A DNA stretch of 64,000 nt from Pseudoduganella lurida (GTDB taxonomy: Bacteria > Pseudomonadota > Gammaproteobacteria > Burkholderiales > Burkholderiaceae_D), in contig NZ_VLLB01000003.1 of the NCBI RefSeq assembly GCF_007830455.1, positions 434,001-498,000 of the forward strand, given 5' to 3'. Position numbers and translations under genes: made by a program. Under the pieces are notes generated by a model. The model saw nothing but the letters and a program-made list of their open reading frames with translations. It was not told the origin of the DNA and did no database searches. Below, in pieces: positions 18,519 to 27,811 of the stretch (the stretch's first letter is position 1; every line of letters begins with the position of its first letter).

Positions 18519-20717
18519 ATGCGCATCCGTAACCGCCTGCTGCTGCTGATCCTGTCGATCCTGCTGCCTGCCTTCGTCGTGGCCTCCGTCGCGGTGTGGT
18601 ACGTCTACCAGGAGCAGCGCAAGGCCGAAGTGGCGGGCATGAAGGAAACCGTGCGCGCGCTGTCGTTGCTGGCGGACCGCGAGCTGCTGGCGATGGAAGC
18701 GGTTCTGCGCACGCTGGCCGCCTCGCCCGCCATGCAGCGCGGCGACCTGCGCGAATTCTACGAGCAGGCGCGCCGCGTGGCTTCGCCCGAGTATTCCGCG
18801 GTGGTCGTCAGCGACCCGTCCGGCAAGCCGCTGCTCAATACCCGCCAGGCTTTCGACGTGGAGGCGCCGCAGGGCCAGGCCGACCTGATGGCGCTGCGCC
18901 GCAAGGCCGGCGCCGACGGCATGGTGGTCTCCGACCTGTTCATCTCCACCGTCAGCCGGCGGCCCGACGTCGCCGTGCAGATTCCCGTCTTCGTCGACGG
19001 GCGCCTGCGTTACTACCTGGCGATGGGCATGGCGGCGGAGCGCCTGGTGCCGCTGCTTGTGCAGCAGGGCCTGCCCGGCGAATGGTCGGCCACGCTGGCG
19101 GACCGCCAGGGCCGCGTGATCGCGCGCAGCCGCGAAGCGGAGAAATTCACGGGCCAGCCGGTGCGGGCCGGGCTGCGCGCGCGCATCCTGGCCGGCGAGG
19201 GCGCCGGCGTGCACCTGGGCGTGACACTGAGCGGCATTCCCACCATGGCGTTCTTCAGCCGCGCGCCGCTGTCTGACTGGACGGTGGTGCTGAGCGTGCC
19301 GCAGATGGCCATGCGCCAGCCGGCCATGTACGCGGCGGCCGGCTCCGCCGTGCTGCTGCTGGTGATCCTGGGGCTGGCCATCGTTGGCGCGCACTGGTAT
19401 GCGCTGCGCACGGCGGCACCGATCGAGCGCTTGCGCGGCGCCGCCACAGCGCTGGGGCAGGGCGAGGAAGTGGCCCCGTTCACGTCCGGCATGGCCGAAG
19501 CCGACGCCGTGAGCGCCGCACTGGCCAAGGCGAGCGAGGAGATCCGCAACAACAAGCAGGAGCTGGAACGCAAGGTGGCCGATGCGGTGGCCGCCGCCGA
19601 ACGGGCCCAGCGCGCGCTGTTGCAGGGCCAGAAGCTGGAAGCCCTGGGCCGCCTGACGGCCGGCATCGCGCACGACTTCAACAATATCCTGCAGACGCTG
19701 TCCGGCGCGCTGCAGCTGATCCCGTTGACGCACGACCCGGCGCGCATCCGCATGCTGGCCGAGACCTGCCAGCGCGCCATCGCCCGCGCCACCAAGCTGA
19801 CGGGCCAGATGCGCTCCTTCGGCATGGCGCAGGATGCGCGGCTGGCCACCGTCGATGCCGGTGTCGCCGTGGGAAATGTGCTGCCGATGCTGCACAGCGC
19901 ACTGCCGCCGAACATCGACCTGGCGGCGGACGTGCCGGCCGGCCTGTGGCCCGTGACGGTCGATGCGCTGCAGATGGAACTGGCGCTGCTGAACCTCGTG
20001 CTGAACGCGCGCGACGCCATGCCCGATGGCGGCCAGGTGCGGCTGGCTGTACGCAACGAGGTGCTTTCCGAGCGGACCACCGCGCTGGCGGCGGGCGACT
20101 ACGTGTGCATCGCGCTGTCCGACACGGGCAGCGGCATGGGCCCGGAAACGCTGGCCCGCGCGCTGGAGCCGTTCTTCACCACGAAGGCGGTGGACAAGGG
20201 CACGGGCTTGGGCCTGCCGCAGGCCTACGGCTTCGCCAACCAGTCGAACGGCACGCTGGCGCTGGACAGCCAGCCCGGCGTGGGCACCACGGTGACGATC
20301 TGGCTGCCCCGTGCGGCGGGAGAGGCCGATGGCGTGGAGGAGGGCGCCGTGGCCGGCCAGATCGACATGACGGCGACTGCCGGCCTGGTGCTGTTCGTGG
20401 AGGACGACGCGCTGGTGCGCGAGACGATGCTGGCGGCACTGGCCACGGCCGGCTTCGAGGTGACGGCGGCGGCCAGCGGCGAGGAAGCGCTGGCCGTGCT
20501 GGAATCGGGCGCGCCGGTGCGCCAGGTGTTTTCCGACATCGTGATGCCCGGCGCGATCGGCGGCGTGGAACTGGCGCGCATCGTGCTCACCCGCTATCCG
20601 GACGTGCACATCGTGCTGGCCACCGGCTACACGGACAGCCGCGTCAACCTGCCCGGTGTGCGACTGCTGGCCAAGCCCTACGACATCGCCGAACTGTTCC
20701 AGGCGCTGCGGGGTTGA
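18519..20717 (+). CDS. hybrid sensor histidine kinase with receiver domain
   Basis: Membrane kinase of 732 residues. Two membrane helices (about 5-28 and 272-292) bracket a roughly 240-residue periplasmic sensor of the double-Cache type. A HAMP-like linker and coiled coil follow, then HisKA with LTAGIAHDFNNILQTL. The HATPase domain has NLVLNARDAMPDGG and the G-boxes DTGSGM and GTGLGLPQAYGF. A C-terminal receiver domain has acidic EDD, phospho-acceptor Asp in FSDIVMPG and the Lys in LAKPYD. The DFNN variant is typical of orphan hybrid kinases. Its output partner is not in the window. A TACAAT hexamer lies at 18463-18468. Confidence 0.93.
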   Translation: MRIRNRLLLLILSILLPAFVVASVAVWYVYQEQRKAEVAGMKETVRALSLLADRELLAMEAVLRTLAASPAMQRGDLREFYEQARRVASPEYSAVVVSDPSGKPLLNTRQAFDVEAPQGQADLMALRRKAGADGMVVSDLFISTVSRRPDVAVQIPVFVDGRLRYYLAMGMAAERLVPLLVQQGLPGEWSATLADRQGRVIARSREAEKFTGQPVRAGLRARILAGEGAGVHLGVTLSGIPTMAFFSRAPLSDWTVVLSVPQMAMRQPAMYAAAGSAVLLLVILGLAIVGAHWYALRTAAPIERLRGAATALGQGEEVAPFTSGMAEADAVSAALAKASEEIRNNKQELERKVADAVAAAERAQRALLQGQKLEALGRLTAGIAHDFNNILQTLSGALQLIPLTHDPARIRMLAETCQRAIARATKLTGQMRSFGMAQDARLATVDAGVAVGNVLPMLHSALPPNIDLAADVPAGLWPVTVDALQMELALLNLVLNARDAMPDGGQVRLAVRNEVLSERTTALAAGDYVCIALSDTGSGMGPETLARALEPFFTTKAVDKGTGLGLPQAYGFANQSNGTLALDSQPGVGTTVTIWLPRAAGEADGVEEGAVAGQIDMTATAGLVLFVEDDALVRETMLAALATAGFEVTAAASGEEALAVLESGAPVRQVFSDIVMPGAIGGVELARIVLTRYPDVHIVLATGYTDSRVNLPGVRLLAKPYDIAELFQALRG

Positions 20718-20742
20718 AACGGCAGCGCGGATACGTCCACGG

Positions 20743-20852
20743 CGATCCTGCCACGCCGATCCTGCCATGTTCACCCAGCAGGACCGATCCTGCCGGGCGG
20801 CCTTCTACCTTCTACATTAGGCAGGAGCGATCCTGCCGGACGGCCCTTTACA
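20743..20852 (+). repeat. four CGATCCTGCC repeats and a terminator-like hairpin between convergent genes
   Basis: CGATCCTGCC occurs at 20743-20752, 20757-20766, 20785-20794 and 20828-20837. The last two copies are followed by similar GG-CGGCC tracts. At 20821-20837 the sequence GGCAGGA-gcga-TCCTGCC can fold into a stem of about 7 bp. It lies between two convergent stop codons, so it could end transcription from either side, though no strong T-run follows. Confidence 0.5.
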
Positions 20853-22478
20853 TTACTGCGCGGGCTTGAGGATCTCGGTCAGCACGCGGCCTTCGGCACC
20901 GGCCGGCGGGCGCACGCGCAGGATCGCGGCCAGCGTCGGCGCAATGTCCACCACTTCCGCATACTGGCTGTAGCTGCCCGGCGCGATCCACCGTTTGCCC
21001 ATCATCAGCAGCGGCACATTGGTGTCGTACGCGTACGGCGTGCCGTGCGTGGCGCCGCTCGTGCCGGAGCCGAACGACCAGTAGGGCCGTGGCACCAGCA
21101 CGAGGTCGCCCGATTCGCCGCGGTGCCAGGCGCGGCGCAGCAGCAGGTCGATGCGCGTGCCCGTCGCACCGCTTTCCTCGAAGCGCGTGCGCGTGTACAC
21201 CTCGGCGATGCCTGTCTGGGCCAGCAGCCAGGCGCGCGCCGCGGTTTCGACATCGGCGCGCTTCACGCCGGCCTTGTCCAGCGCCGGCTGGTCGAAGTAC
21301 ACGTTCGGCAGCGAGAAGTTGGCGATCGGCTTGATGCCCTTGAACGTGGCGGCCAGATGCTCGGCCAGGCCGGCCATCAGTTTCTTCGGATCGACGCGGC
21401 CGGCATCGATGTGCTGCTGCTGCGAGAATTCGGCGGTGTTGGCGAAGCCGTGATCGGCCGTCAGCACGACTACCCAGCCATCGCTGCCCACGCGCTTGTC
21501 CAGGTCCGCGAAGAAGCCGGCCAGCATGCGGTCCAGGCGCTGCAGGTGGTCGTGCGACATGCGGCTCTCCGGGCCGTACGCATGGTTCACGTAGTCGTGC
21601 GCGGAGAGGCTCACGCCCAGCAGGTCCGGCACGCCGGCCGGATTGCGGCCCAGGTTTTCGCCGTCGATCGCGGCGCGCGCGAACTCCAGCGTCAGCTCGT
21701 CGAGATACGGGCCTTCCTTCAGGCGCTTGTAGAACGCGGCATCCGGCTGGCCGCTTTCGCTGTAGTAGGACAGGGCGAACACGGGGCCTTCCGCATCGTT
21801 CGCATACGCGCTGTCGGCCAGCAGTGGCCGCCACGTCCTGCCGTAGTAGCGCTCCTGCGGCTTGCCGGCGTGGAAGGCCTGCACCCAGGCCGGATGCTGC
21901 GCCATGTAGTAGCTGCTGGTGGCGAAATTGCCGCTGCCTTCCATGTACATATAGGCGGTGCCGCCTTTCCCGGCCAGCAGGATCGCGCCGCGGTCCTTGC
22001 CCGACACGGCCAGCACCTTGGCGCGGTTGCCGGTGGCGTAGCGCAGCTGGTCGCCCAGGGTGTCGACCTTCAGGCGGGCCGGCGAAGTGCCGTCGTTCGG
22101 CTTGGTGTCTTCACCCAGGTACTTGAACGCGCGGTCCTCGGTGCAGTAGATCTCCTCGCCGGTGGCGCGGTCGATCCAGTTGTTGGCCACGATGCCGTGC
22201 TGGTACGGGTAGGCGCCGGTGAGGATGGCCGTGTGGCCGACCGCCGTGACGGTGGTGCCGTGCGCCTGGTGCGCATTGCCGAACCAGGCGCCCTGTTCCA
22301 GCAGGCGGCGGAACCCGCCCTGGCCGAACTGCTCGCGGTAGCGCACCAGCTGTTCCTGGGGCAGCCCGTCGACGGCCATCACGACGACGAGTTTCGGCGC
22401 CGCGGCCGGCTTGGCAGGGGCGGCATGGACAGTCACAGCGCTGGACAGCGCCAGGGAGAAGAAGATGGCAGTTCTCAT
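20853..22478 (-). CDS. secreted alkaline phosphatase / phosphodiesterase family protein
   Basis: Alkaline-phosphatase-superfamily hydrolase of 541 residues with a cleavable signal peptide (about residues 1-19, SLALSSAVTVHAAPA). The first metal Asp lies in VVVMAVDGLPQ. The nucleophile is probably a Thr of HGTTVTAVGHTAILTGAYP, as in PafA-type enzymes. Further metal ligands are in SLSAHDYVNHAYGP and VVVLTADHGFAN. It probably releases phosphate in the periplasm, but substrate preference cannot be read from the sequence. ATG 22478 is chosen because it starts the signal peptide; the frame is open upstream without a better start. Confidence 0.92.
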   Translation of the reverse strand: MRTAIFFSLALSSAVTVHAAPAKPAAAPKLVVVMAVDGLPQEQLVRYREQFGQGGFRRLLEQGAWFGNAHQAHGTTVTAVGHTAILTGAYPYQHGIVANNWIDRATGEEIYCTEDRAFKYLGEDTKPNDGTSPARLKVDTLGDQLRYATGNRAKVLAVSGKDRGAILLAGKGGTAYMYMEGSGNFATSSYYMAQHPAWVQAFHAGKPQERYYGRTWRPLLADSAYANDAEGPVFALSYYSESGQPDAAFYKRLKEGPYLDELTLEFARAAIDGENLGRNPAGVPDLLGVSLSAHDYVNHAYGPESRMSHDHLQRLDRMLAGFFADLDKRVGSDGWVVVLTADHGFANTAEFSQQQHIDAGRVDPKKLMAGLAEHLAATFKGIKPIANFSLPNVYFDQPALDKAGVKRADVETAARAWLLAQTGIAEVYTRTRFEESGATGTRIDLLLRRAWHRGESGDLVLVPRPYWSFGSGTSGATHGTPYAYDTNVPLLMMGKRWIAPGSYSQYAEVVDIAPTLAAILRVRPPAGAEGRVLTEILKPAQ

Positions 22479-22640
22479 GGTCGGAAGTGGAGGTTGAAAG
22501 AGACGGTCAGCTTGCCATGATCGCAGAACAAAATGTCGGCCCGATGACATCGGGCTGTTACAAACGTTCACCAACTGTTGCAGGAACAGGGCGCCGTATC
22601 GGTTAATGTGTGGCCACCACAACACAACAGGAGAGAGCAC

Positions 22641-23402
22641 ATGACGCTGAAGAAAACCCTGGCCGCCGTTGCCATCGCTGCCGCCACCATGGGGGCCCAC
22701 GCGCAGACCCCGGCCCCCGCGGCCGGCACGCTGGTGGTGGTGCCCGCCTACGGTGAAGTGACGGCGCCGAACGACGAAGCGGTGGCCACGCTGGCGATCG
22801 AGGAGCAGGACAAGGACAAGGCCGCCGCCGCATCGCGCGTAAACCAGAAGATGAAGCAGGGCCTGGAGATCCTCAAGCGGGAGGACCCGAAAGCGATCCT
22901 GAAGACGACCGGCTACTACACCTATCCCGTGTATCCGGAAGACCGTCCGGTACAGCCGATGGCCGCCAGCAAGCCGCGCGTGCCGACCGCCTGGCGCGTG
23001 GGCCATTACGTGGAAGTGAAGACGACCAACCTGGCCGGCCTGCCGAAAACGGTGGCCGCCGCGCAGAAGGTGCTCACGCTCAATTCGATCCGCTTCGGCC
23101 TGGCGCCGGCCACGGAGAAGAAGCTGGACGACCAGCGCATCGCCGCCACCTATAAAAACCTGAACGAGCGCATCGCCTCGGTGGCCGGCGCGATGGGCCG
23201 CCCGGTCAGCGACGCCGTGGTCGACACCATCGACTTCGAAGGCTCCGGCAACTACGCGGACGGCCGCGAGAATGCCCCCGCGCCGATGGCCATGGCGATG
23301 CGCAAGAGCGCGATGGACACGGGCGAGGTGGCCGAGCCGTCGTTCGAGCCGGGCGAAACCACGCTGCAGATGCGCCTGGTGGGCAAGGTGCGCTTCCGTT
23401 GA
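22641..23402 (+). CDS. SIMPL domain-containing periplasmic protein
   Basis: A 253-residue DUF541/SIMPL protein with a signal peptide (KKTLAAVAIAAATMGAHAQ). The SIMPL domain covers about residues 30-240 (GEVTAPNDEAVATLAIEE at its start). The fold is built of repeated beta-alpha units and is found in periplasmic proteins of unclear function, some tied to oxidative stress. The start is ATG 22641 after GGAGAG. It is divergent from the phosphatase gene with 162 bases between them. A GC-rich hairpin 28 bases after the stop may end transcription. Confidence 0.88.
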   Translation: MTLKKTLAAVAIAAATMGAHAQTPAPAAGTLVVVPAYGEVTAPNDEAVATLAIEEQDKDKAAAASRVNQKMKQGLEILKREDPKAILKTTGYYTYPVYPEDRPVQPMAASKPRVPTAWRVGHYVEVKTTNLAGLPKTVAAAQKVLTLNSIRFGLAPATEKKLDDQRIAATYKNLNERIASVAGAMGRPVSDAVVDTIDFEGSGNYADGRENAPAPMAMAMRKSAMDTGEVAEPSFEPGETTLQMRLVGKVRFR

Positions 23403-23429
23403 TGCGGTAATCGCCAGTCGACCGTACCC

Positions 23430-23451
23430 CGGTGGCGCGAGCGCGCCACCG
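23430..23451 (+). terminator. GC-rich hairpin after the SIMPL gene
   Basis: Perfect 9-bp stem CGGTGGCGC/GCGCCACCG with a GAGC loop, 28 bases downstream of the stop codon. There is no T-run, so it is a weak terminator or a message-end stabiliser. Confidence 0.4.
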
Positions 23452-23467
23452 TCCGTGCCTGCTCCTC

Positions 23468-23473
23468 TATAAT
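23468..23473 (+). promoter_or_regulatory. pssA -10 element TATAAT
   Basis: A consensus TATAAT lies 68 bases before the pssA start, downstream of the SIMPL hairpin. No convincing -35 hexamer is seen at 16-18 bases. Confidence 0.45.
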
Positions 23474-23541
23474 AGGGCGACCCGGCCAGGCCCCGCGCCC
23501 GGCCGGACCCCTACAACAATAACGCAGCACGGACCGCATAC

Positions 23542-24408
23542 ATGGCAAAATTCCCCCGTCGCCGGCCCAAGAGCGGCGCCCTCCCCAACGGCAAGGCCCC
23601 GCGCCGCACCGTCTTCAGCAGGTTTGCCCGCAAGGGCGCGGAAGACCGGCCCCGTTCGCGCGGCATCTACCTGCTGCCGAACGCCTTCACCACCGGCGCC
23701 CTGTTCTGCGGCTTCTACGCCATCGTCATGGCGATGAACCAGCGCTTCGAGCATGCCGCCTGGGCCATCTTCATCGCCATGCTGCTGGACGGCCTGGATG
23801 GCCGCGTTGCCCGCCTCACCAACACGCAGAGCGAATTCGGCGCGCAGTACGACAGCCTGTCCGACATGGTGTCGTTCGGCGCCGCGCCGGCGCTGGTCAT
23901 CTACGAATGGTCGCTGCGCGGACTCGGCAAGCTGGGCTGGATCGCCGCCTTCGTGTACTGTGCCGGCGCCGCGCTGCGCCTGGCCCGCTTCAACACCAAT
24001 ATCACGGTCGTCGACAAGCGCTACTTCCAGGGCATGCCGAGTCCATCGGCCGCGGCGCTGATCGCCGGCTTCGTGCTGATGATGGTGGACCTGGGCGAGG
24101 AGGGCGTGATGTACCCGTGGGTGTCGTGGGCGCTGGCGCTGTTCGCCGGCCTGACGATGGTCACCAACGTGCCGTACTACAGTTTCAAGGACGTCAATTT
24201 CCGCAAGTCGGTGCCGTTCATCACCGTGTTCCTGATCGCGCTGGCGTTCGCGCTGGTATCGCTCGATCCGCCGAAGGTGATGTTCCCGCTGTTCGTGCTG
24301 TACGGGCTGTCCGGCTACCTGGTGTTCTTCGTGCGGCTGGCGAAAGGCAAGAAGGTCTCCATCATCCAGACCGACGAAGACCCCGTCGACCCGACCGAGC
24401 GCCGCTGA
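23542..24408 (+). CDS. pssA: CDP-diacylglycerol-serine O-phosphatidyltransferase
   Basis: Inner membrane enzyme that makes phosphatidylserine, the precursor of phosphatidylethanolamine, from CDP-diacylglycerol and serine. The 288 residues begin with a basic cytoplasmic tail of about 45 residues, followed by the CDP-alcohol phosphatidyltransferase core. The active-site pattern DG-x2-GR-x-AR-x8-G-x3-D-x3-D is intact, seen in LLDGLDGRVARL and GAQYDSLSD. Several more hydrophobic helices follow. It is the integral-membrane type and differs from the peripheral E. coli enzyme. Confidence 0.94.
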   Translation: MAKFPRRRPKSGALPNGKAPRRTVFSRFARKGAEDRPRSRGIYLLPNAFTTGALFCGFYAIVMAMNQRFEHAAWAIFIAMLLDGLDGRVARLTNTQSEFGAQYDSLSDMVSFGAAPALVIYEWSLRGLGKLGWIAAFVYCAGAALRLARFNTNITVVDKRYFQGMPSPSAAALIAGFVLMMVDLGEEGVMYPWVSWALALFAGLTMVTNVPYYSFKDVNFRKSVPFITVFLIALAFALVSLDPPKVMFPLFVLYGLSGYLVFFVRLAKGKKVSIIQTDEDPVDPTERR

Positions 24409-24435
24409 GCGTCCTGGCCTTCGATCCCGGGTTCG

Positions 24436-24912
24436 TCAATCGCGCTTGGTGCGCATCTCGTCCGGCCCCGCCATCAGTTCCCGCACGACGCCGTCGCGCG
24501 AGAACTCGATGTGCATCATTGAGTCCCACACGCCGGACTGCTTGTAGCGGTAGCTCCACACCGCCAGGTCGCGCAGCCCCAGGTAGGACGTTTCGGACGG
24601 GTGGCCGAAGGTGTGCAGGATCGTGTCCTTCGTGTCCACGCCCAGCTTCACGGTGGCGAATTTTTCATCCGTCAGCACCTGTTCGTAGGAAATCAGCCGC
24701 CCATCGGCACCGTAGCGGGCCATGTAGGTAAACTGGCCGAACCAGCCGGCACCGTACTCGTGGATGACGATCTCGCCCACGTTGAAGACGGCGGTGGGGC
24801 GCCCCAGCCGCGCTTCGACGGCCTCGCGCGGCTCCCCGGGCTGCGGCGGCGGCCCCAGCGCGCAGCCGAGGAGGAACATCGTAGCAATGGCCGGAATGAT
24901 CGGTTTTTTCAT
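24436..24912 (-). CDS. putative lipoprotein with BamE/SmpA-like repeats
   Basis: A 158-residue protein with a lipoprotein signal peptide (KKPIIPAIATMFLLGC; the Cys at about residue 18 would be lipidated). The mature part holds two similar stretches, EARLGRPTAVFNVGEIVIHEY and a later HTFGHPSETSYLGLRDLAVW. These resemble the G-x-P-x(n)-W/Y pattern of BamE/SmpA domains. A role at the outer membrane is likely but unproven. ATG 24912 fits the lipoprotein start; ATG 24924 would add four residues. It is convergent with pssA and divergent from rpsO. Confidence 0.82.
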   Translation of the reverse strand: MKKPIIPAIATMFLLGCALGPPPQPGEPREAVEARLGRPTAVFNVGEIVIHEYGAGWFGQFTYMARYGADGRLISYEQVLTDEKFATVKLGVDTKDTILHTFGHPSETSYLGLRDLAVWSYRYKQSGVWDSMMHIEFSRDGVVRELMAGPDEMRTKRD

Positions 24913-25087
24913 TTTCTCTCTCATCTGGGGGCAAGAATTGTCGCCGGAAGCTGGTACAGGCCGCACATATTCCGTTATACTTGCGGACCTGTCCGATTTG
25001 GGCGGGAATTTTCAATCAATGTAGTTCACGATATGCAGGGTTCGGCCCACCGCCTCTACTCCGCACATCGCCTGTGAAAGGTTCATC

Positions 25088-25357
25088 ATGACTGTAGAAA
25101 ACATCAACAAGTCCGCCATCATCGCGGACAACGCACGTGCCCAGAACGATACCGGCTCCCCTGAAGTGCAAGTCGCCCTGCTGACCGCGCGCATCAACGA
25201 GCTGAACGGCCACTTCAAGGCACACAGCAAGGATCACCACTCCCGCCGCGGCCTGATCATGATGGTCAACCGTCGCAAGAGCCTGCTCTCCTACCTGAAG
25301 GGCAAGGACGCAAACCGTTACCGCGACCTGATCGCCAAGCTCGGCCTGCGTAAGTAA
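25088..25357 (+). CDS. rpsO: 30S ribosomal protein S15
   Basis: Primary 16S rRNA-binding protein of the small subunit, 89 residues. Characteristic segments are present: [35 protein letters not shown], and the basic C-terminus [20 protein letters not shown]. It precedes pnp, as in most proteobacteria. A TATACT hexamer at 24976-24981 is a likely -10, giving a leader of about 100 bases where S15 autoregulation could act. Confidence 0.98.
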   Translation: MTVENINKSAIIADNARAQNDTGSPEVQVALLTARINELNGHFKAHSKDHHSRRGLIMMVNRRKSLLSYLKGKDANRYRDLIAKLGLRK

Positions 25358-25383
25358 TTTTTGCCGCACCCGTTTTAATCGAG

Positions 25384-25417
25384 ATGCCTGCGCCAGTTCG
25401 CTGTCGCGGGCATTTTG
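25384..25417 (+). terminator. hairpin between rpsO and pnp
   Basis: ATGCC-T-GCG (25384-25392) can pair with CGC-G-GGCAT (25405-25413), and TTTT follows. It may be a partial terminator or an RNase III processing site, as known between these two genes in E. coli. Confidence 0.5.
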
Positions 25418-25577
25418 TATTTCAGAGCCCGATTTTCTTGCCATCTGAAACCTAAACTTGGCAACCGGAAGCAGGCTCCGACATACAGCAAAAGCAGGAT
25501 GGCGGCCAGTGTGGCCGTCCGCGGTGAGGTGAACGACAGCCCCTGAAAATCTGTCGGCAATTAGAAAGGGATTACCC

Positions 25578-27692
25578 ATGTTTAACAAAGTTACGAAAAC
25601 CTTCCAGTACGGCCAGCATACCGTGACCCTGGAAACCGGCGAGATCGCTCGCCAGGCCTCCGGTGCGGTGCTGGTGTCGGTCGACGACACCGTCGTGCTG
25701 GCGACCGTGGTGGCCCGCAAGGATGCCAAGCCCGGCCAGGATTTCTTCCCGCTGACGGTGGACTACCTGGAGAAGACCTACGCAGCCGGCAAGATCCCCG
25801 GTGGCTTCTTCAAGCGCGAAGGCCGTCCGTCGGAGAAGGAGACGCTGACGTCCCGCCTGATTGACCGCCCGATCCGTCCGCTGTTCCCGGAAGGTTACAT
25901 GAACGAAGTGCAGGTCATCATCCATGTCCTGTCCGTCAATCCCGAAATCGATCCTGACATCGCCTCGATGATCGGTGCTTCCGCCGCCCTGTGCGTGGCC
26001 GGCGTGCCGTTCAACGGCCCGATCGGCGCAGCCCGCGTGGGCTACGCCAACGGCCAGTACATCCTGAACCCGACCACGACCCAGCTGAAGACGTCGCAGA
26101 TGGACCTGGTCGTTGCCGGTACCGAATCGGCCGTGCTGATGGTGGAATCGGAAGCCAAGCAGCTGTCCGAAGAAGTCATGCTGGGCGGCGTGGTGTTCGG
26201 CCACGAGCAGATGAAGGCCGTGATCGACGCGATCCACGAACTGGTGGCCGAAGGCGGCAAGCCGGAAGTCGAATGGACCGCACCGGCCAAGAACGAAGCG
26301 CTGATCGCCAAGGTCGCGCAATTCGCCGAAGCGAAGATCAACGAAGCCTACCAGACGAAGAACAAGCAGGCCCGCCAGCAGGCGCTGCGTTCGATGCAGG
26401 GCGAAGTGATCGCCGACCTGGCCGCCCAGGCGCAGGCCGAAGGCACCGATGCACCGAACTCGGTCGACGTCGGCAACATCCTGTTCGACATGGAAGCCAA
26501 GGTCGTGCGTTCGCAGATCCTGAACGGCGAACCGCGCATCGACGGCCGCGACACGCGCACCGTGCGTCCGATCGCGATCCGCACCTCGGTGCTGCCGCGT
26601 ACCCACGGTTCCGCGCTGTTCACCCGTGGCGAAACGCAGGCACTGGTCGTCGCCACGCTGGGCACCGCCCGCGATTCGCAGAAGATCGACGCGCTGATGG
26701 GCGAGTACACGGATGACTTCATGCTGCACTACAACATGCCACCGTTCGCCACCGGCGAAACGGGCCGCGTGGGCACGCCGAAGCGCCGCGAAGTGGGTCA
26801 CGGCCGCCTGGCCAAGCGCGCGCTGATCGCCGCGCTGCCGGCACCGGAAGACTTCAGCTACTCGGTGCGCCTGGTCTCCGAGATCACCGAATCGAACGGT
26901 TCCTCGTCGATGGCCTCCGTCTGCGGCGGCTGCCTGGCGCTGATGGATGCCGGCGTGCCGATGAAGGCGCATGTCGCCGGTATCGCCATGGGCCTGATCA
27001 AGGAAGGCGGCAAGTTCGCCGTGCTGTCCGACATCCTGGGTGACGAAGACCACCTGGGCGACATGGACTTCAAGGTGGCCGGCACCGCGCAGGGCATCAC
27101 CGCGCTGCAGATGGACATCAAGATCCAGGGCATCACGAAGGAGATCATGCAGGTCGCGCTGGCGCAGGCCAAGGAAGGCCGCGAGCACATCCTGGGCGAA
27201 ATGCAGAAGGCGATGCCGCACGTGAAGACGGAACTGTCCGACTTCGCACCGCGCCTCATCACCATCAAGATCAACCCGGAAAAAATCCGTGACGTGATCG
27301 GCAAGGGCGGCGCCGTGATCCGCGCGCTGACCGAGGAAACCGGCACGCAGATCGACATCAGCGACGAAGGCGTCGTGACGATCGCTTCGGTGGACGCCGC
27401 AGCCGGCCAGGAAGCCAAGCGCCGCATCGAAGAGCTGACGGCATCGGTCGAAGTGGGCAAGACCTACGACGGCACCGTGCTCAAGCTGCTGGACTTCGGC
27501 GCCATCGTGCAGGTCATGCCGGGCAAGGACGGCCTGCTGCACATCTCGCAGATCGCCAACGAGCGCGTCAACGCCGTGGCCGACTACCTCAAAGAGGGCC
27601 AGCAGGTGCGCGTGAAAGTCCTGGAAACGGACGACCGCGGCCGCCTGAAGCTGTCGATGAAGGCTGCCGAAGAAGCTGCACCGGCCGCGTAA
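25578..27692 (+). CDS. pnp: polynucleotide phosphorylase
   Basis: 3'-to-5' exoribonuclease that degrades RNA with phosphate and can add tails in reverse; it is part of the RNA degradosome. The 704 residues contain two RNase PH domains (about 10-220 and 320-550). The second has [14 protein letters not shown] and the [15 protein letters not shown] active-site region. A KH domain follows ([21 protein letters not shown], near 570), then an S1 domain ([20 protein letters not shown]). It is full length, and a strong terminator follows. Confidence 0.98.
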   Translation: MFNKVTKTFQYGQHTVTLETGEIARQASGAVLVSVDDTVVLATVVARKDAKPGQDFFPLTVDYLEKTYAAGKIPGGFFKREGRPSEKETLTSRLIDRPIRPLFPEGYMNEVQVIIHVLSVNPEIDPDIASMIGASAALCVAGVPFNGPIGAARVGYANGQYILNPTTTQLKTSQMDLVVAGTESAVLMVESEAKQLSEEVMLGGVVFGHEQMKAVIDAIHELVAEGGKPEVEWTAPAKNEALIAKVAQFAEAKINEAYQTKNKQARQQALRSMQGEVIADLAAQAQAEGTDAPNSVDVGNILFDMEAKVVRSQILNGEPRIDGRDTRTVRPIAIRTSVLPRTHGSALFTRGETQALVVATLGTARDSQKIDALMGEYTDDFMLHYNMPPFATGETGRVGTPKRREVGHGRLAKRALIAALPAPEDFSYSVRLVSEITESNGSSSMASVCGGCLALMDAGVPMKAHVAGIAMGLIKEGGKFAVLSDILGDEDHLGDMDFKVAGTAQGITALQMDIKIQGITKEIMQVALAQAKEGREHILGEMQKAMPHVKTELSDFAPRLITIKINPEKIRDVIGKGGAVIRALTEETGTQIDISDEGVVTIASVDAAAGQEAKRRIEELTASVEVGKTYDGTVLKLLDFGAIVQVMPGKDGLLHISQIANERVNAVADYLKEGQQVRVKVLETDDRGRLKLSMKAAEEAAPAA

Positions 27693-27730
27693 GCTGCCGA
27701 TGGAAGGGCCTCGCGGCCCGTCCTCCCAAC

Positions 27731-27762
27731 AACCGCCAGCGCGTGAGCCTGGCGGTTTTTTT
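27731..27762 (+). terminator. pnp intrinsic terminator
   Basis: The 9-bp stem AACCGCCAG/CTGGCGGTT with a loop of about nine bases runs directly into a T-tract. It separates pnp from the following MoxR-vWA operon. Confidence 0.9.
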
Positions 27763-27776
27763 ATTGTCCACTCCGC

Positions 27777-27782
27777 TATACT
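27777..27782 (+). promoter_or_regulatory. candidate -10 element of the MoxR-vWA operon
   Basis: TATACT lies 30 bases before the MoxR start and just after the pnp terminator, so the six-gene operon probably has its own promoter. The -35 region overlaps the terminator T-tract and is poor. Confidence 0.4.
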
Positions 27783-27811
27783 TGGCAGGTCTCCTTTTGC
27801 CGACTCCCCGC

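Noticed and set aside
18501..20774. 757-codon minus-strand frame opposite the hybrid histidine kinase
   Set aside because: The plus strand encodes a full set of kinase and receiver motifs; the minus frame is His/Arg/Gln-rich shadow.
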